Shown: positions 26,518 to 35,867 of the stretch, piece after piece
Layout: every line of letters begins with the position of its first letter
Position numbering within the stretch: position 1 is the stretch's first letter
Origin: Pantoea sp. alder81
GTDB lineage: Bacteria; Pseudomonadota; Gammaproteobacteria; Enterobacterales; Enterobacteriaceae
NCBI RefSeq assembly: GCF_020179835.1
Contig: NZ_JAIUDA010000001.1
Coordinates: 930,001 to 994,000, forward strand
DNA length: 64,000 nt
Direction: 5' to 3'
Program-made: the position numbers and the translations under genes
The notes under the pieces: model-generated
The model's database searches: none
What the model was told of the DNA's origin: nothing
What the model saw: only the letters and a program-made list of their open reading frames with translations

Positions 26518-27444
26518 ATGGGTAAAACGCATATTTTAACGCGCTGGGTGAAGCACACCGCGCTGGCACTGGCCGCCACATTGGCCATCAGCCAAACCGC
26601 TGCCGCGGCAACGCCGATTGTGATGGCAACCAAAAGCTTTACCGAACAGCATATTTTGTCTGCTATGACCGTGCTCTGGCTGCAAAAGAAAGGTTTCCAG
26701 GTGGTGCCCAAGACCAATATCGCTACCACCATTAGTCGCAATGCGATGATCAATAAGCAAATTGATATGACCTGGGAGTATACCGGTACCTCGCTGATCA
26801 TCTTCAATCACATCAACAAACCGATGTCTTCAGAAGAAGCTTATAAAACCGTTAAACAGCTCGATGCCAAACTAGGTCTGGTGTGGCTTGATCCCGCGCC
26901 AATGAACAACACCTATGCATTTGCCATGCAGCGTGCACGCGCCGATAAAGAGGGCATCAGCACCATGTCACAGCTGGTTGCCAAACTGGAACAGGTACGC
27001 AAAACCGACCCCGACCACAACTGGAAACTGGGACTTGATTTGGAGTTCTCCGGCCGTTCCGATGGCCTGAAGCCGTTGCAGAAGGCTTACAACATGCCGC
27101 TGGATCGCCCACAAATTCGTCAGATGGATCCGGGATTGGTGTACAACGCGGTGCGCGATGGCTTTGTTGATGCTGGCTTGATTTACACCACCGATGGACG
27201 AGTAAAGGGCTTTGAACTCAAGGTGCTGGAAGATGATAAGCACTTCTTCCCGAGTTACAACGTCACGCCTGTGGTGCGCCAGGATGTGCTGGAAAGCCAT
27301 CCGGGGCTGGATACGGCGCTCAATCAACTCTCTCCGTTGATCACCGATGAAGCGATTACCGAGATGAATAAACGCGTTGATATCGATCATCAGTCACCGC
27401 AGCAGGTGGCGCGTGATTTCCTTCAATCTAAAAACATGCTGTAA
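26518..27444 (+). CDS. osmX: Osmoprotectant ABC transporter, periplasmic binding protein
   Basis: A 308-residue binding protein of the OpuAC type with a signal peptide ending in AAA near residue 30. Typical segments are [13 protein letters not shown] and [11 protein letters not shown]; aromatic residues of such proteins box the quaternary ammonium of betaines. It sits 14 bases after the first permease gene. ATG 26518 has AAGGAG seven bases upstream and is preferred to the GTG one codon earlier. Confidence 0.87.
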   Translation: MGKTHILTRWVKHTALALAATLAISQTAAAATPIVMATKSFTEQHILSAMTVLWLQKKGFQVVPKTNIATTISRNAMINKQIDMTWEYTGTSLIIFNHINKPMSSEEAYKTVKQLDAKLGLVWLDPAPMNNTYAFAMQRARADKEGISTMSQLVAKLEQVRKTDPDHNWKLGLDLEFSGRSDGLKPLQKAYNMPLDRPQIRQMDPGLVYNAVRDGFVDAGLIYTTDGRVKGFELKVLEDDKHFFPSYNVTPVVRQDVLESHPGLDTALNQLSPLITDEAITEMNKRVDIDHQSPQQVARDFLQSKNML

Positions 27445-27453
27445 GGAGGTGTC

Positions 27454-28101
27454 ATGGAGACTTTGCATTACATCATGAGTAACTGGCACACCCTGATGGC
27501 CTTAACCTGGCAGCATACCTGGCTGGTGCTGGTGGCGGTGGGATTCGCCATCATCGTTGGCGTGCCACTGGGCATTTTGATTGTGCGCTTCAAATGGCTG
27601 GCGACGCCGGTGCTCGGTATCGCCACCATCGTACTGACCATTCCGACCATTGCGCTGTTTGGCTTAATGATTCCGCTGTTTTCTATGATCGGTCAGGGCA
27701 TTGGTGCGCTGCCCGCTATCTGCGCGGTATTCCTCTATTCCCTGCTGCCGATTGTGCGTAACACCCATACCGCGCTGGAGAACCTGTCGCCAGGGCTACG
27801 TGAAGCGGGCCGCGGCATAGGTATGACCTTCTGGCAGCGCCTGCGCTGGGTCGAGATTCCCATGGCGCTGCCGGTGATCTTCGGCGGTATCCGTACTGCG
27901 GTGGTGATGAACGTCGGCGTGATGGCGATTGCCGCAGTCATCGGCGCGGGCGGATTGGGCTTACAGCTGCTGGATGGTATCAGCGGCAGTGATGTGCGCA
28001 TGCTGATTGCCGGTGCACTGATGATTTGTTTATTAGCGATTGTGCTTGATTGGCTACTGCACCGTTTGCAGTCGGCGCTGACTCCTAAGGGGATTCGATA
28101 A
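27454..28101 (+). CDS. osmW: Osmoprotectant ABC transporter, second permease
   Basis: A 215-residue ProW-type permease. The contact loop LREAGRGIGMTFWQRLRWVEIP parallels that of the first permease, so the two likely form a heterodimer. AAGGAGG sits directly over the stop of the binding-protein gene, four bases before the ATG, and the stop overlaps the ATPase start by one base (TAATG). Confidence 0.87.
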   Translation: METLHYIMSNWHTLMALTWQHTWLVLVAVGFAIIVGVPLGILIVRFKWLATPVLGIATIVLTIPTIALFGLMIPLFSMIGQGIGALPAICAVFLYSLLPIVRNTHTALENLSPGLREAGRGIGMTFWQRLRWVEIPMALPVIFGGIRTAVVMNVGVMAIAAVIGAGGLGLQLLDGISGSDVRMLIAGALMICLLAIVLDWLLHRLQSALTPKGIR

Positions 28102-29237
28102 TGATAAAACTGGAAAACCTGACGAAAACCTTTACGCAAAAGAACGGCACTTCCTTCAACGCCGTGGATAACGTCAGCCTGGAAGTGCCTGCCGGAGAGA
28201 TGTGTGTGCTGCTAGGCCCTTCCGGCTGTGGCAAAACCACCACGCTGAAAATGATCAACCGTTTGATCCCAGCCAGCAGCGGTAAGATTTTGATCAACGG
28301 CGAAGACACCAGCGGACAAGATACCGTCACGCTGCGTCGTAATATCGGCTACGTGATTCAGCAGATTGGTCTGTTCCCAAACATGACCATCGAAGAGAAC
28401 ATTACCGTGGTGCCGCGCATGCTGGGCTGGGATAAAAAGCGCTGCCGCGAGCGTGCTACCGAGCTGATGAGCATGGTGGCACTCGATCCCAGTAAATTCC
28501 TGCATCGCTACCCACGTGAGATGTCCGGCGGTCAGCAGCAGCGAATCGGCGTGATCCGTGCGCTGGCGGCTGATCCACCGGTGCTGCTGATGGATGAACC
28601 TTTCGGTGCCGTCGACCCGATCAACCGTGAAGTGATTCAGAACGAGTTTCTGGAAATGCAGCGCCAGCTGAAGAAAACGGTGATGCTGGTGAGCCATGAT
28701 ATCGATGAAGCACTAAAACTCGGTGACCGCATCGCGGTATTTGGACAGGGCAAAATCGTGCAGTGCGCCAGTCCTGACGAACTGTTAGCCAAACCGGCCA
28801 ATGATTTTGTTGGATCCTTTGTTGGCCAGGACCGCACGCTAAAACGCCTGCTTCTGGTGCAGGCAGGCGACGTCACCGATCAACAGCCGACCATCACGGT
28901 TAAGCGCAGTACCCCGTTGCAGGAGGCGTTCGCCACTATGGATGACAACGATATGCGATCTGTCACTGTGGTGGATAATGATGGCAAGCCGCTGGGGTTT
29001 GTGAAGCGTCGTGAAGCCCGTAATGCCGCCGGAAGCTGCGAGGAGATGCTGCATACCTTCAAGGTGACGGGCAAGGCCGAAGAGAATCTGCGCGTCGTGC
29101 TATCCAAACTGTATGAGCACAACACCGTCTGGATGCCGATCGTGGATGAGGAAGGACGCTACAGCGGTGAGATTTCGCAGGACTATATCGCGGATTATCT
29201 CAGCTCAGGACGTACGCGCCGCCGATTGAATCCTTAA
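28101..29237 (+). CDS. osmV: Osmoprotectant ABC transporter, ATPase with tandem CBS domains
   Basis: A 378-residue ProV/OpuCA-like ATPase. Walker A GPSGCGKTT is at about 37-45, the signature MSGGQQQR near 140 and Walker B LLMDEPF near 160. After about residue 260 two CBS repeats follow (LQEAFATMDDNDMRSVTVVD; NLRVVLSKLYEHNTVWMPIVD), the part that senses ionic strength in OpuA-type systems. It completes the transporter and ends the operon. Confidence 0.9.
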   Translation: MIKLENLTKTFTQKNGTSFNAVDNVSLEVPAGEMCVLLGPSGCGKTTTLKMINRLIPASSGKILINGEDTSGQDTVTLRRNIGYVIQQIGLFPNMTIEENITVVPRMLGWDKKRCRERATELMSMVALDPSKFLHRYPREMSGGQQQRIGVIRALAADPPVLLMDEPFGAVDPINREVIQNEFLEMQRQLKKTVMLVSHDIDEALKLGDRIAVFGQGKIVQCASPDELLAKPANDFVGSFVGQDRTLKRLLLVQAGDVTDQQPTITVKRSTPLQEAFATMDDNDMRSVTVVDNDGKPLGFVKRREARNAAGSCEEMLHTFKVTGKAEENLRVVLSKLYEHNTVWMPIVDEEGRYSGEISQDYIADYLSSGRTRRRLNP

Positions 29238-29313
29238 CCAAGCGCACAATGGCTGAACCTTGAGGAACAGTGCACGACAGCCCGAGTCCAGACAAACCGC
29301 ACGACAGTTGAAA

Positions 29314-29420
29314 CGTTGGAAGAGGCGGCAGAGGAGTAAAGCGTCCTGCGCCAGGGATGGCGCGGGCCGAGCCCCAGGGATGGTTTACGGCGTCTTTACG
29401 ATCTGCCGCCTCTTCCGACG
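29314..29420. repeat. Long imperfect palindrome, MITE- or REP-like intergenic element
   Basis: A 19-base arm at 29314-29332 (CGTTGGAAGAGGCGGCAGA) is the inverted repeat of 29402-29420 with one difference that becomes a G-U pair in RNA. Inside lie a second hairpin, GCGCCA-GGGA-TGGCGC (29348-29363), and a repeat of CCAGGGATGG. The whole resembles the GC-rich dispersed elements found between enterobacterial genes. It lies between the convergent osmV and permease genes and may end transcription from both sides. Confidence 0.6.
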
Positions 29421-29484
29421 TACGCACCGACTCACAGCCAGTGGTTTAAATCCCCATCTCCCCAACGCACGCACAGGCTCAAAA

Positions 29485-30855
29485 TCAGTGATTTTCCTTC
29501 ACCGCATTGATCACCCGCTCATCACCCCGTTCCGATGGCAGCACGATATTCAACAGCATCGCCAGAATGCCACCCGTGGTCACCGCATGACCAAACAGAT
29601 TACTCACTAACGGTGGCAACTGCTTCAGCACCTCGGGTACCGCTTCAACACCTAAGCCAATGCCAAATGACACCGCCACGATCAACATCTCACGGCGGCC
29701 CAACGGGGATTGCGTCATTACACGAATGCCTGCCGCCACCACACTGCCAAACATCACCAGCGTGGCGCCGCCGAGTACTGGCGCGGGAATCTGCTGCAGC
29801 ACATTCCCAATCACCGGAAACACGCCTAACAACAACAGCATCACGCCAATCACCATGCCAACATAACGGCTGGCCACGCCGGTCATCTGAATCACACCGT
29901 TGTTTTGCGCAAAAGTAGTGTTGGGGAATGCCGAAAACATCGCGGCGAACAAGCAGCTAATACCATCTGCCAGAATGCCGCCCTGCAAACGACGCTGGAA
30001 ACCCTCGCCCTCAATCGGTTGCTGCGAGATCAGGCAGTTCGCCGTCAAATCCCCTACTGCTTCAATCACGCAAATCACCGACACCAGCGCAATCGGCACG
30101 AAAATGCTCCAGCTAAAATCAAAGCCAAAGCGGAAAAATGAAGGCAAAACCAACCAGTGGCTGGTGGCCATTGGTTTGATAGGCAGATGGCCGGTGAGTG
30201 CCGCCGCCAGACAACCCACGGCGATGCCTGCCACCACCGCAACCAGGCGCATCCAGCGATTTTGGGAGCGGTTGAGCACAATGATCACCAGCAGCGTCAG
30301 CGCGCCCAGCGCCAGATTGCCCGGAGCGCCAAAGTCAGCGGCGTTATGACCGCCTGCCCAATCGGTGATGCTGACTTTAATCAGACTGATGCCGATCAAG
30401 GTAATCACCGTGCCGGTCACCACGGGCGTCAGCACTTTCCGCAGCGGCGTCACACAGCGGCTGATTAGCATCGGGATAAACGCGGCCACAAAGTTGCATC
30501 CCATAATCATCGCCATGATCGCTTCCGGTGAACCGCCCTGCGCTTTCACCATCAAGCCACCGGATAAAATGACACCGAGAAAAGCAAAGCTGGTGCCTTG
30601 CAGGCAAATCATGCCCGCCCCAACACCCATAAAGCGGCGCGCCTGCAAAAACGTCCCTAAACCCGAAACCAGCAAAGACATGCTAATCAGATACGGAATG
30701 TAAGCCTGCAATCCAAGGATTGAGCCAATAATCAGCGGCGGGGTAATGATCCCCACCACGCTGGCAAGGACGTGCTGCAACGCAGCGAAAAAGGCGGGAA
30801 CAGGGCCAATACGGGCATCAAGCCCATACAATAAACCTTTAGGGGAGTGCGACAT
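29485..30855 (-). CDS. NCS2 purine permease (xanthine/urate:H+ symporter)
   Basis: A 456-residue inner-membrane transporter with about 12-14 hydrophobic segments. Segments ITPPLIIGS, LQGTSFAF, FGAPGNLALGALTLLVIIVLN and FSAFPNTTFAQNNGVIQMTGV match the XanP/UacT branch of nucleobase:cation symporters; the last includes the conserved Q/N-G motif of helix 10. It probably imports xanthine or urate for the enzymes encoded at 6.7-16 kb. GGAG lies seven bases before the ATG. A weaker sigma-54-like element is upstream. Xanthine versus urate cannot be decided here. Confidence 0.85.
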   Translation of the reverse strand: MSHSPKGLLYGLDARIGPVPAFFAALQHVLASVVGIITPPLIIGSILGLQAYIPYLISMSLLVSGLGTFLQARRFMGVGAGMICLQGTSFAFLGVILSGGLMVKAQGGSPEAIMAMIMGCNFVAAFIPMLISRCVTPLRKVLTPVVTGTVITLIGISLIKVSITDWAGGHNAADFGAPGNLALGALTLLVIIVLNRSQNRWMRLVAVVAGIAVGCLAAALTGHLPIKPMATSHWLVLPSFFRFGFDFSWSIFVPIALVSVICVIEAVGDLTANCLISQQPIEGEGFQRRLQGGILADGISCLFAAMFSAFPNTTFAQNNGVIQMTGVASRYVGMVIGVMLLLLGVFPVIGNVLQQIPAPVLGGATLVMFGSVVAAGIRVMTQSPLGRREMLIVAVSFGIGLGVEAVPEVLKQLPPLVSNLFGHAVTTGGILAMLLNIVLPSERGDERVINAVKENH

Positions 30856-30892
30856 GTGTATGCTCCGGCAGAATATTCATCAGCATGGCTGA

Positions 30893-30909
30893 TGCATGAT
30901 TCACGCCAT
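30893..30909 (-). promoter_or_regulatory. Possible sigma-54 type promoter of the purine permease gene
   Basis: The minus strand reads ATGGCGTG-AATC-ATGCA: the -24 GG and -12 GC are correctly spaced, with three departures from TGGCACG-N4-TTGCA. An IHF-like site (one mismatch) is at 30948-30960. Confidence 0.35.
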
Positions 30910-30975
30910 TGGCACTCACATAGAGTAAAAAATTTATAACCTCATGATAAAAAGCTGATTTAAGCAGAGCAATAT

Positions 30976-31011
30976 CGGATGCTGAATCCGAAACCTTAGA
31001 TTCAGCATCCG
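30976..31011. terminator. Perfect 13-bp stem between bioD2 and the permease gene
   Basis: CGGATGCTGAATC (30976-30988) and GATTCAGCATCCG (30999-31011) are exact inverted repeats with a 10-base loop, 20 bases after the bioD2 stop. No T-run follows on the minus strand, so it may be a protein site upstream of the permease promoter rather than a terminator. Confidence 0.5.
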
Positions 31012-31031
31012 ACTATTTGCATCACTTCGTT

Positions 31032-31736
31032 TCACCACGCCGCAGGCTGCGCACTGTCAATGTGCATCAAAGCCTCATCCAGCAGGGAAATATCTAGATA
31101 GCCACTCAGCTCACGCTGCTCGGCACGCGGCAGATAAGGCAACTCACCCAACAGCGGTGCGCCCAGCTTTTCACGCAGAACATCAATGATTTCAGCGTAA
31201 TGAGCCAGTCCTGGGTTAATGCGGTTGGCGACCCATCCCACTAAAGGCAACCCATCACGAGCGATAGTCTCGGCGGTCAGTAAAGCATGACTAATGCAAC
31301 CTTCCTTAATGCCCACCACCAGCACAACCGGCAGCTGTTCCTGTTGAACCCAGCTGGACAACGGTTGCAGATCATTCATCAGACTGCGCCAACCCCCGGT
31401 TCCTTCCACTACCACCCGCGCGGCGCGGCTTTGTAACTGCTCAAGGCTGCGGCTCAGCAACGGATAATCAATGCGCACGGATGCGCTGGTGCTGATTTCA
31501 TCTTCTTCCAGCGTGATGGGGTTGACCGCGTGGTAAGGGAGTTCGAGACCCGATGCCTGCTGCAACAACAGAGCATCTTTATTACGCAACCCGTCGGGTG
31601 TGTGCTGTGCACTTTTGGCAACAGGTTTAAAGCCCGCTGCACAGAGGCTCGCTTTGGCGAAACACTGCAGCAGCGCGCGTGACACGACGGTTTTACCCAC
31701 CGCGGTGTCGGTACCGGTGACAAAGATTGTTTTCAC
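31032..31736 (-). CDS. ynfK: Dethiobiotin synthase paralogue (BioD2/YnfK)
   Basis: A 234-residue ATP-dependent enzyme. The P-loop GTDTAVGKT is at residues 7-15, and VVEGTGGWRSLMND matches the family's second active-site loop. Dethiobiotin synthase makes the ureido ring of biotin from diaminopelargonic acid and CO2. The position next to mlc matches E. coli ynfK, which is the second copy outside the bio operon. Whether it is active in biotin synthesis here is not known. Confidence 0.9.
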   Translation of the reverse strand: MKTIFVTGTDTAVGKTVVSRALLQCFAKASLCAAGFKPVAKSAQHTPDGLRNKDALLLQQASGLELPYHAVNPITLEEDEISTSASVRIDYPLLSRSLEQLQSRAARVVVEGTGGWRSLMNDLQPLSSWVQQEQLPVVLVVGIKEGCISHALLTAETIARDGLPLVGWVANRINPGLAHYAEIIDVLREKLGAPLLGELPYLPRAEQRELSGYLDISLLDEALMHIDSAQPAAW

Positions 31737-31841
31737 CTTATTCCTCCTTCGTTAGAGCGATGTGTAACCTGCGAAGAAGGCAGTTTAAGGAAATGTCTCT
31801 GACGGCAGATTGCGTTAGCGCAAACTTAAGGCGAGCAGTGA

Positions 31842-33059
31842 TTAGCCTTGCAACAGTTTTACCAGCAAATGGCCGCTGTAAAGGGAATCTTTGATCAGCG
31901 CGGCGGCACCGTGAGTACCTGGATCGCTGAGGCTGGTGGGCGCAAGCTGAATTTCATTACTGTACGCGGGTAACGCCTGCTGACGAATGGTGCTGCTGAC
32001 GGCAGGAAACAGCACATCAGCGGCTTGATTGAGCGGTGAACCAATAAGGATTTGTTGTGGATTGAAGATATTCACCATCATTGCCAACATGCGGCCCACG
32101 TGGTGGCCTACACCGGCAATCACGTCGCGCGCCAGCCGATCGCCCTGCTGTGCGGCTGCGCATAAACTGGCGATGGTCAGGGGTTCCCGATGCAGCAAAC
32201 TGTCGGGTTGTGAAGATAAACGCTGGGCCGCCAGCTGCAATAAACTTCCGGTGCTGGCTACGGTTTCCAGACAACCATGATTGCCGCAGTAACACTGCTG
32301 ACCATAAGGATCGATCTGCGTATGGCCAATTTCAACCAGCGCGCGGCCACGTTTATGCAACAGCTGTCCCCCGCTGATCACGCCCGCGCCTACCGTTTCA
32401 TCAATCACTATCTGAATCACATCCTGCGCACCGCGCGAGGCACCAAACAGCGCTTCAGCCAGCGTCCAGGCGGAGATATCATGCTGCACAAATACCGGTA
32501 AACCCGTGAGCGTGGAGAGCGTTTCACCTAGCGGCATTTCCTGCACGTCGTAGCCCGGCATGCGATGCACCACACCGGAAGCCGCATTGATCAAACCGGG
32601 CAAGGTGATGGCAATCGCGGTGAGACGTTCAAGTTTGTTCTGATGGCGGACGAAGAAGTCATTGACCATATTCTGCAGCGTTTGCAGCAGCGGCTGGTCA
32701 GCGCTGGCAGGCAGGGGCAAACGATCTTCCTGCAATGCCCGGCTACTGAGATCGCGCAGCGTCAGCGTGATCTGGCCCGGTTGAATGCGAATAGCCAGGT
32801 AGTGCCAGGCGAAGGTGTCGAGAATCAAGCCAATGGCCGGACGACCACGGCTGCCTGGATCCTGAAACTCGGTTTCCTGCACCAGATGCGCATCGAGCAT
32901 TTCACGCACGATTTTGGTGATACTGGCGGGTGCCAGCTGGGCACGTTTAGAAAGCTCAATACGCGAAATCGGGCCGTAAAGGTCAATCAGTCGGTAAACC
33001 ACACCTGCGTTGGTCTGTTTTATTTGGTCAATGTGGCCAGGCTGACTGTCCAGATTCAC
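31842..33059 (-). CDS. mlc: Mlc, glucose-responsive global repressor (ROK family)
   Basis: A 405-residue ROK regulator, nearly the length of E. coli Mlc (406). The N-terminal helix-turn-helix PASITKIVREMLDAHLVQE is at about 44-62; the zinc site CYCGNHGCLE follows EIGHTQIDPYG. Mlc represses ptsG, ptsHI, manXYZ and malT and is removed from DNA by binding unphosphorylated EIICB-Glc at the membrane. A likely CRP site (33149-33164) lies about 90 bp upstream. Order ynfK-mlc-ynfL-ynfM is as in E. coli. Confidence 0.95.
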   Translation of the reverse strand: MNLDSQPGHIDQIKQTNAGVVYRLIDLYGPISRIELSKRAQLAPASITKIVREMLDAHLVQETEFQDPGSRGRPAIGLILDTFAWHYLAIRIQPGQITLTLRDLSSRALQEDRLPLPASADQPLLQTLQNMVNDFFVRHQNKLERLTAIAITLPGLINAASGVVHRMPGYDVQEMPLGETLSTLTGLPVFVQHDISAWTLAEALFGASRGAQDVIQIVIDETVGAGVISGGQLLHKRGRALVEIGHTQIDPYGQQCYCGNHGCLETVASTGSLLQLAAQRLSSQPDSLLHREPLTIASLCAAAQQGDRLARDVIAGVGHHVGRMLAMMVNIFNPQQILIGSPLNQAADVLFPAVSSTIRQQALPAYSNEIQLAPTSLSDPGTHGAAALIKDSLYSGHLLVKLLQG

Positions 33060-33148
33060 GCCCTGCTCCCGGATATTTTCGCGCTTCTAAATAAACAGCA
33101 GCTATGGTGATGCAGATTGGCAGGCAGCGTCAAATATTTGATTAGAAA

Positions 33149-33164
33149 TGTGATTTATCGCACA
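33149..33164. promoter_or_regulatory. CRP site upstream of mlc
   Basis: TGTGA-TTTATC-GCACA departs from TGTGA-N6-TCACA at one base. E. coli mlc is known to be under CRP control, which fits. Confidence 0.55.
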
Positions 33165-33194
33165 TAAAGATCGGGCCATTATTCACCGGGTGAT

Positions 33195-34091
33195 TCAAAT
33201 TTCGGCATTCTGCAGCATCAACTGCATCATATTGTGCATTTGCGCACTGGGTTCACGCGTGGCTGACCAGACCAGCCAGACTTCAGAAATGGCATCGTGC
33301 TCCTGCAAGGGGATCCACACCACATCGGCCAGTCGCGCACGTCGAAATGAAGCTGGCAGAATGGAAACACCCAATCCGGTGGCGACCAGACCGAGAATCG
33401 TCATCGCTTCCCCCACTTCCTGCGTAATAAAGGGTTTGATTTGATAACGGTGCAGCAGCGCCAGTGTTTCACCGTACAAAGCGGTGCCACCCTGCGGATC
33501 AAAAAACACGAATGGCTCGCTAGCGAGTGCCTGAATGGAGATAGACTCAGCATCTGCCAGCGGATGTGCCCAATGCACCAGCGCACACAGTGGCTCGCGC
33601 AGCAGCACCCGATGCTGTAAATCGCTCGGCAATGGCGTATTGCGCATCACACCCAAATCCAGTCGACCCTCATGCAACGGTGCCAGCTGCTGGCGGGTAT
33701 TATTTTCCTGCATCGAGATGTGCACTTCCGGCCAACGCTGACGAAATTGATACAGCGCATCGGATACCAGGCCAGTGAAGGGAGCGGAAGAGGTAAAGCC
33801 AATGCGTAGCTCTCCTTCCTGTCCGCTATGCACGCGAGCCGCCCGACTGGCAGCTTGCTCAACCTGCAGCAGAATGGTGCGCGCATCCTGTAAAAACAGC
33901 TGACCGGCAGCCGTGATCTGCACGCTGCGATTAGTTCGGGTAAACAGCTGCGCGCCGATCTCTTGCTCCAGCTGCTGAATCTGCTGGCTGAGTGGCGGTT
34001 GGGAAATATTCAATCGCTGTGCTGCGCGGCCAAAATGCAGTTCCTCGGCAACGGCAACGAAATAGCGTAAATGGCGCAACTCGACATTCAT
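33195..34091 (-). CDS. ynfL: LysR-family regulator YnfL
   Basis: A 298-residue LysR-type regulator. The N-terminal winged helix is at about 3-60 (LRYFVAVAEELHFGRAAQRLNISQPPLSQQI is the recognition region, shortened here: HFGRAAQRLNISQPPLSQQI), followed by the effector domain. It is divergent from ynfM, which it probably controls; the 94-base gap holds the dyad TCTCA-TT-TGAGA at 34102-34113. The natural effector is not known. Confidence 0.9.
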   Translation of the reverse strand: MNVELRHLRYFVAVAEELHFGRAAQRLNISQPPLSQQIQQLEQEIGAQLFTRTNRSVQITAAGQLFLQDARTILLQVEQAASRAARVHSGQEGELRIGFTSSAPFTGLVSDALYQFRQRWPEVHISMQENNTRQQLAPLHEGRLDLGVMRNTPLPSDLQHRVLLREPLCALVHWAHPLADAESISIQALASEPFVFFDPQGGTALYGETLALLHRYQIKPFITQEVGEAMTILGLVATGLGVSILPASFRRARLADVVWIPLQEHDAISEVWLVWSATREPSAQMHNMMQLMLQNAEI

Positions 34092-34185
34092 ATCTTAAAC
34101 GTCTCATTTGAGATTATTAATATATTGTACAACCTAATCTCACTTTCCTACAGTTATCAGACCGTTTCTCATCTAAGGATATTCC

Positions 34186-35442
34186 GTGAGTCGCTCTTCC
34201 CAGGCAGTGACAATTCATGAAGACGAGTTGTCCGCTAAGCCTGCTTCAACCGTAGCCCCCTCAGAGTGGATTGAGCGTGGATCGCCGCAGTTTATGCGCG
34301 TCACGCTGGCATTATTTTCCGCTGGATTGGCCACCTTCGCGCTGCTGTATTGTGTGCAGCCGATTCTGCCCGTGCTGTCACAGCAGTTTGGCGTCTCTCC
34401 TGCCGAAAGCAGTATTTCTTTGTCACTCTCAACCGGATTGATGGCGCTGGGCTTGCTGGTGACCGGTCCGCTATCCGATGCTATTGGGCGCAAATCCGTG
34501 ATGGTGACGGCTTTGATGCTTGCCGCCATTTGCACGCTGATTTCCGCCACCATGACCAGCTGGCAAGGCATTCTGATGATGCGTGCGTTGATTGGTCTGT
34601 CTCTCAGCGGCGTGGCGGCGGTCGGTATGACCTATTTAAGCGAGGAGATCCATCCCCGCGTGATTGCCTTCTCGATGGGTCTGTACATCAGCGGCAATTC
34701 CATTGGCGGCATGAGCGGACGCTTGCTCACCGGCGTGCTGACCGATTTCTTCTCCTGGCGTGTCGCCGTCGGCGTGATCGGCTGCTTCTCATTGGCTGGC
34801 GCCCTGATGTTCTGGAAAATTTTACCGGCGTCACGTCATTTCCGTCCCGCCTCGTTGCGCCCGCGCAGTTTATTCATCAACTTCCGCCTGCACTGGCGTG
34901 ATAAAGGATTACCCTTCCTGTTCGCTGAAGGTTTTCTGCTGATGGGCGCGTTTGTGACGCTGTTTAACTACATCGGCTATCGTTTGTTAAGCGCACCCTG
35001 GTCGCTGAGCCAGGCGGTGGTGGGACTGCTGTCGGTGGTGTATCTGACCGGATCGTGGAGCTCGCCCAAAGCGGGCGCGATGACCAGTCGCTTTGGTCGT
35101 GGTCCGGTGATGATTAGCGCTACCGCCATTATGCTGGCTGGGTTATTGCTCACCGCCTTTAATTCTCTCTGGCTGATACTGCCCGGTATGATGCTGTTTA
35201 CGGCGGGCTTTTTTGCCGCGCATTCTGTTGCCAGCGGCTGGATTGGTCCACGCGCACGCCGTGCCAAAGGCCAGGCCTCGTCACTCTATTTGTTCAGCTA
35301 TTACGTAGGTTCCAGCGTAGCGGGTACGTTAGGCGGCGTGTTCTGGCACAGCTATGGCTGGGCGGGCGTAACGCTGTTCATCAGTGTGCTGCTGTTGCTG
35401 GCCTTGGTTGTTGGCTGGCGTTTACAGTGCCGAAAACTGTAA
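34186..35442 (+). CDS. ynfM: MFS transporter YnfM
   Basis: A 418-residue 12-helix MFS protein of the arabinose-efflux group, matching E. coli YnfM in length and position. Motif A is seen as GPLSDAIGRKSVM after helix 2. The cytoplasmic N terminus is about 40 residues. The start is a GTG with AAGGA seven bases upstream. Divergent from ynfL. The substrate is unknown; drug or metabolite efflux is likely. Confidence 0.88.
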   Translation: MSRSSQAVTIHEDELSAKPASTVAPSEWIERGSPQFMRVTLALFSAGLATFALLYCVQPILPVLSQQFGVSPAESSISLSLSTGLMALGLLVTGPLSDAIGRKSVMVTALMLAAICTLISATMTSWQGILMMRALIGLSLSGVAAVGMTYLSEEIHPRVIAFSMGLYISGNSIGGMSGRLLTGVLTDFFSWRVAVGVIGCFSLAGALMFWKILPASRHFRPASLRPRSLFINFRLHWRDKGLPFLFAEGFLLMGAFVTLFNYIGYRLLSAPWSLSQAVVGLLSVVYLTGSWSSPKAGAMTSRFGRGPVMISATAIMLAGLLLTAFNSLWLILPGMMLFTAGFFAAHSVASGWIGPRARRAKGQASSLYLFSYYVGSSVAGTLGGVFWHSYGWAGVTLFISVLLLLALVVGWRLQCRKL

Positions 35443-35547
35443 TACCTTTCATCTAAACGACGGGGCCGATGCGCCCCGCGTCTCCCTAAAGCCCACAGAA
35501 TCGGGCGATCAATCAGTCCCACTTAAAACAAAACGACAATTCGTCGC

Positions 35548-35553
35548 TATAAT
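35548..35553 (+). promoter_or_regulatory. -10 box upstream of the small Cys/His protein gene
   Basis: A perfect TATAAT lies about 57 bases before the ATG at 35610. No good -35 box was found at the usual distance, so an extended or activator-dependent promoter is possible. Confidence 0.35.
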
Positions 35554-35609
35554 CCTTTTTATTCCAACAATAGTTAGATTTTCTTTTTTCACAGCAATGA
35601 GGACGTTAG

Positions 35610-35867
35610 ATGCAACTCTATTATTACGTCGATAAGCATGCAGGCTATAACGACAACCATGTGGTACATGCAACAGGCTGTCCATTCATCCCTTCTGATA
35701 GTGCACGGCGTTTTCTCGGGACTTTCTACACACCCACCGCCGCCATACAACAAGCGCGTAAATTTTATTCCAGTGCTATGGGGTGTGAACAATGCTGCCC
35801 GGTGGCGGTAAAAAAAAGCCTGACCACTCAGAATAGCGTGGCGCTAAAACATATGGTGCAACTCTGA
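35610..35867 (+). CDS. Small protein with conserved His/Cys pattern, unknown function
   Basis: An 85-residue soluble protein. It contains VHATGCPFIPS near the start, LGTFYTPTAAIQQARKFY in the middle and MGCEQCC near the end. The His-x3-Cys and Cys-x2-Cys-Cys pattern could hold a metal, and similar short proteins occur in many bacteria. GAGGA lies before the ATG. It stands alone between ynfM and sotB. No function is known to me. Confidence 0.6.
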   Translation: MQLYYYVDKHAGYNDNHVVHATGCPFIPSDSARRFLGTFYTPTAAIQQARKFYSSAMGCEQCCPVAVKKSLTTQNSVALKHMVQL

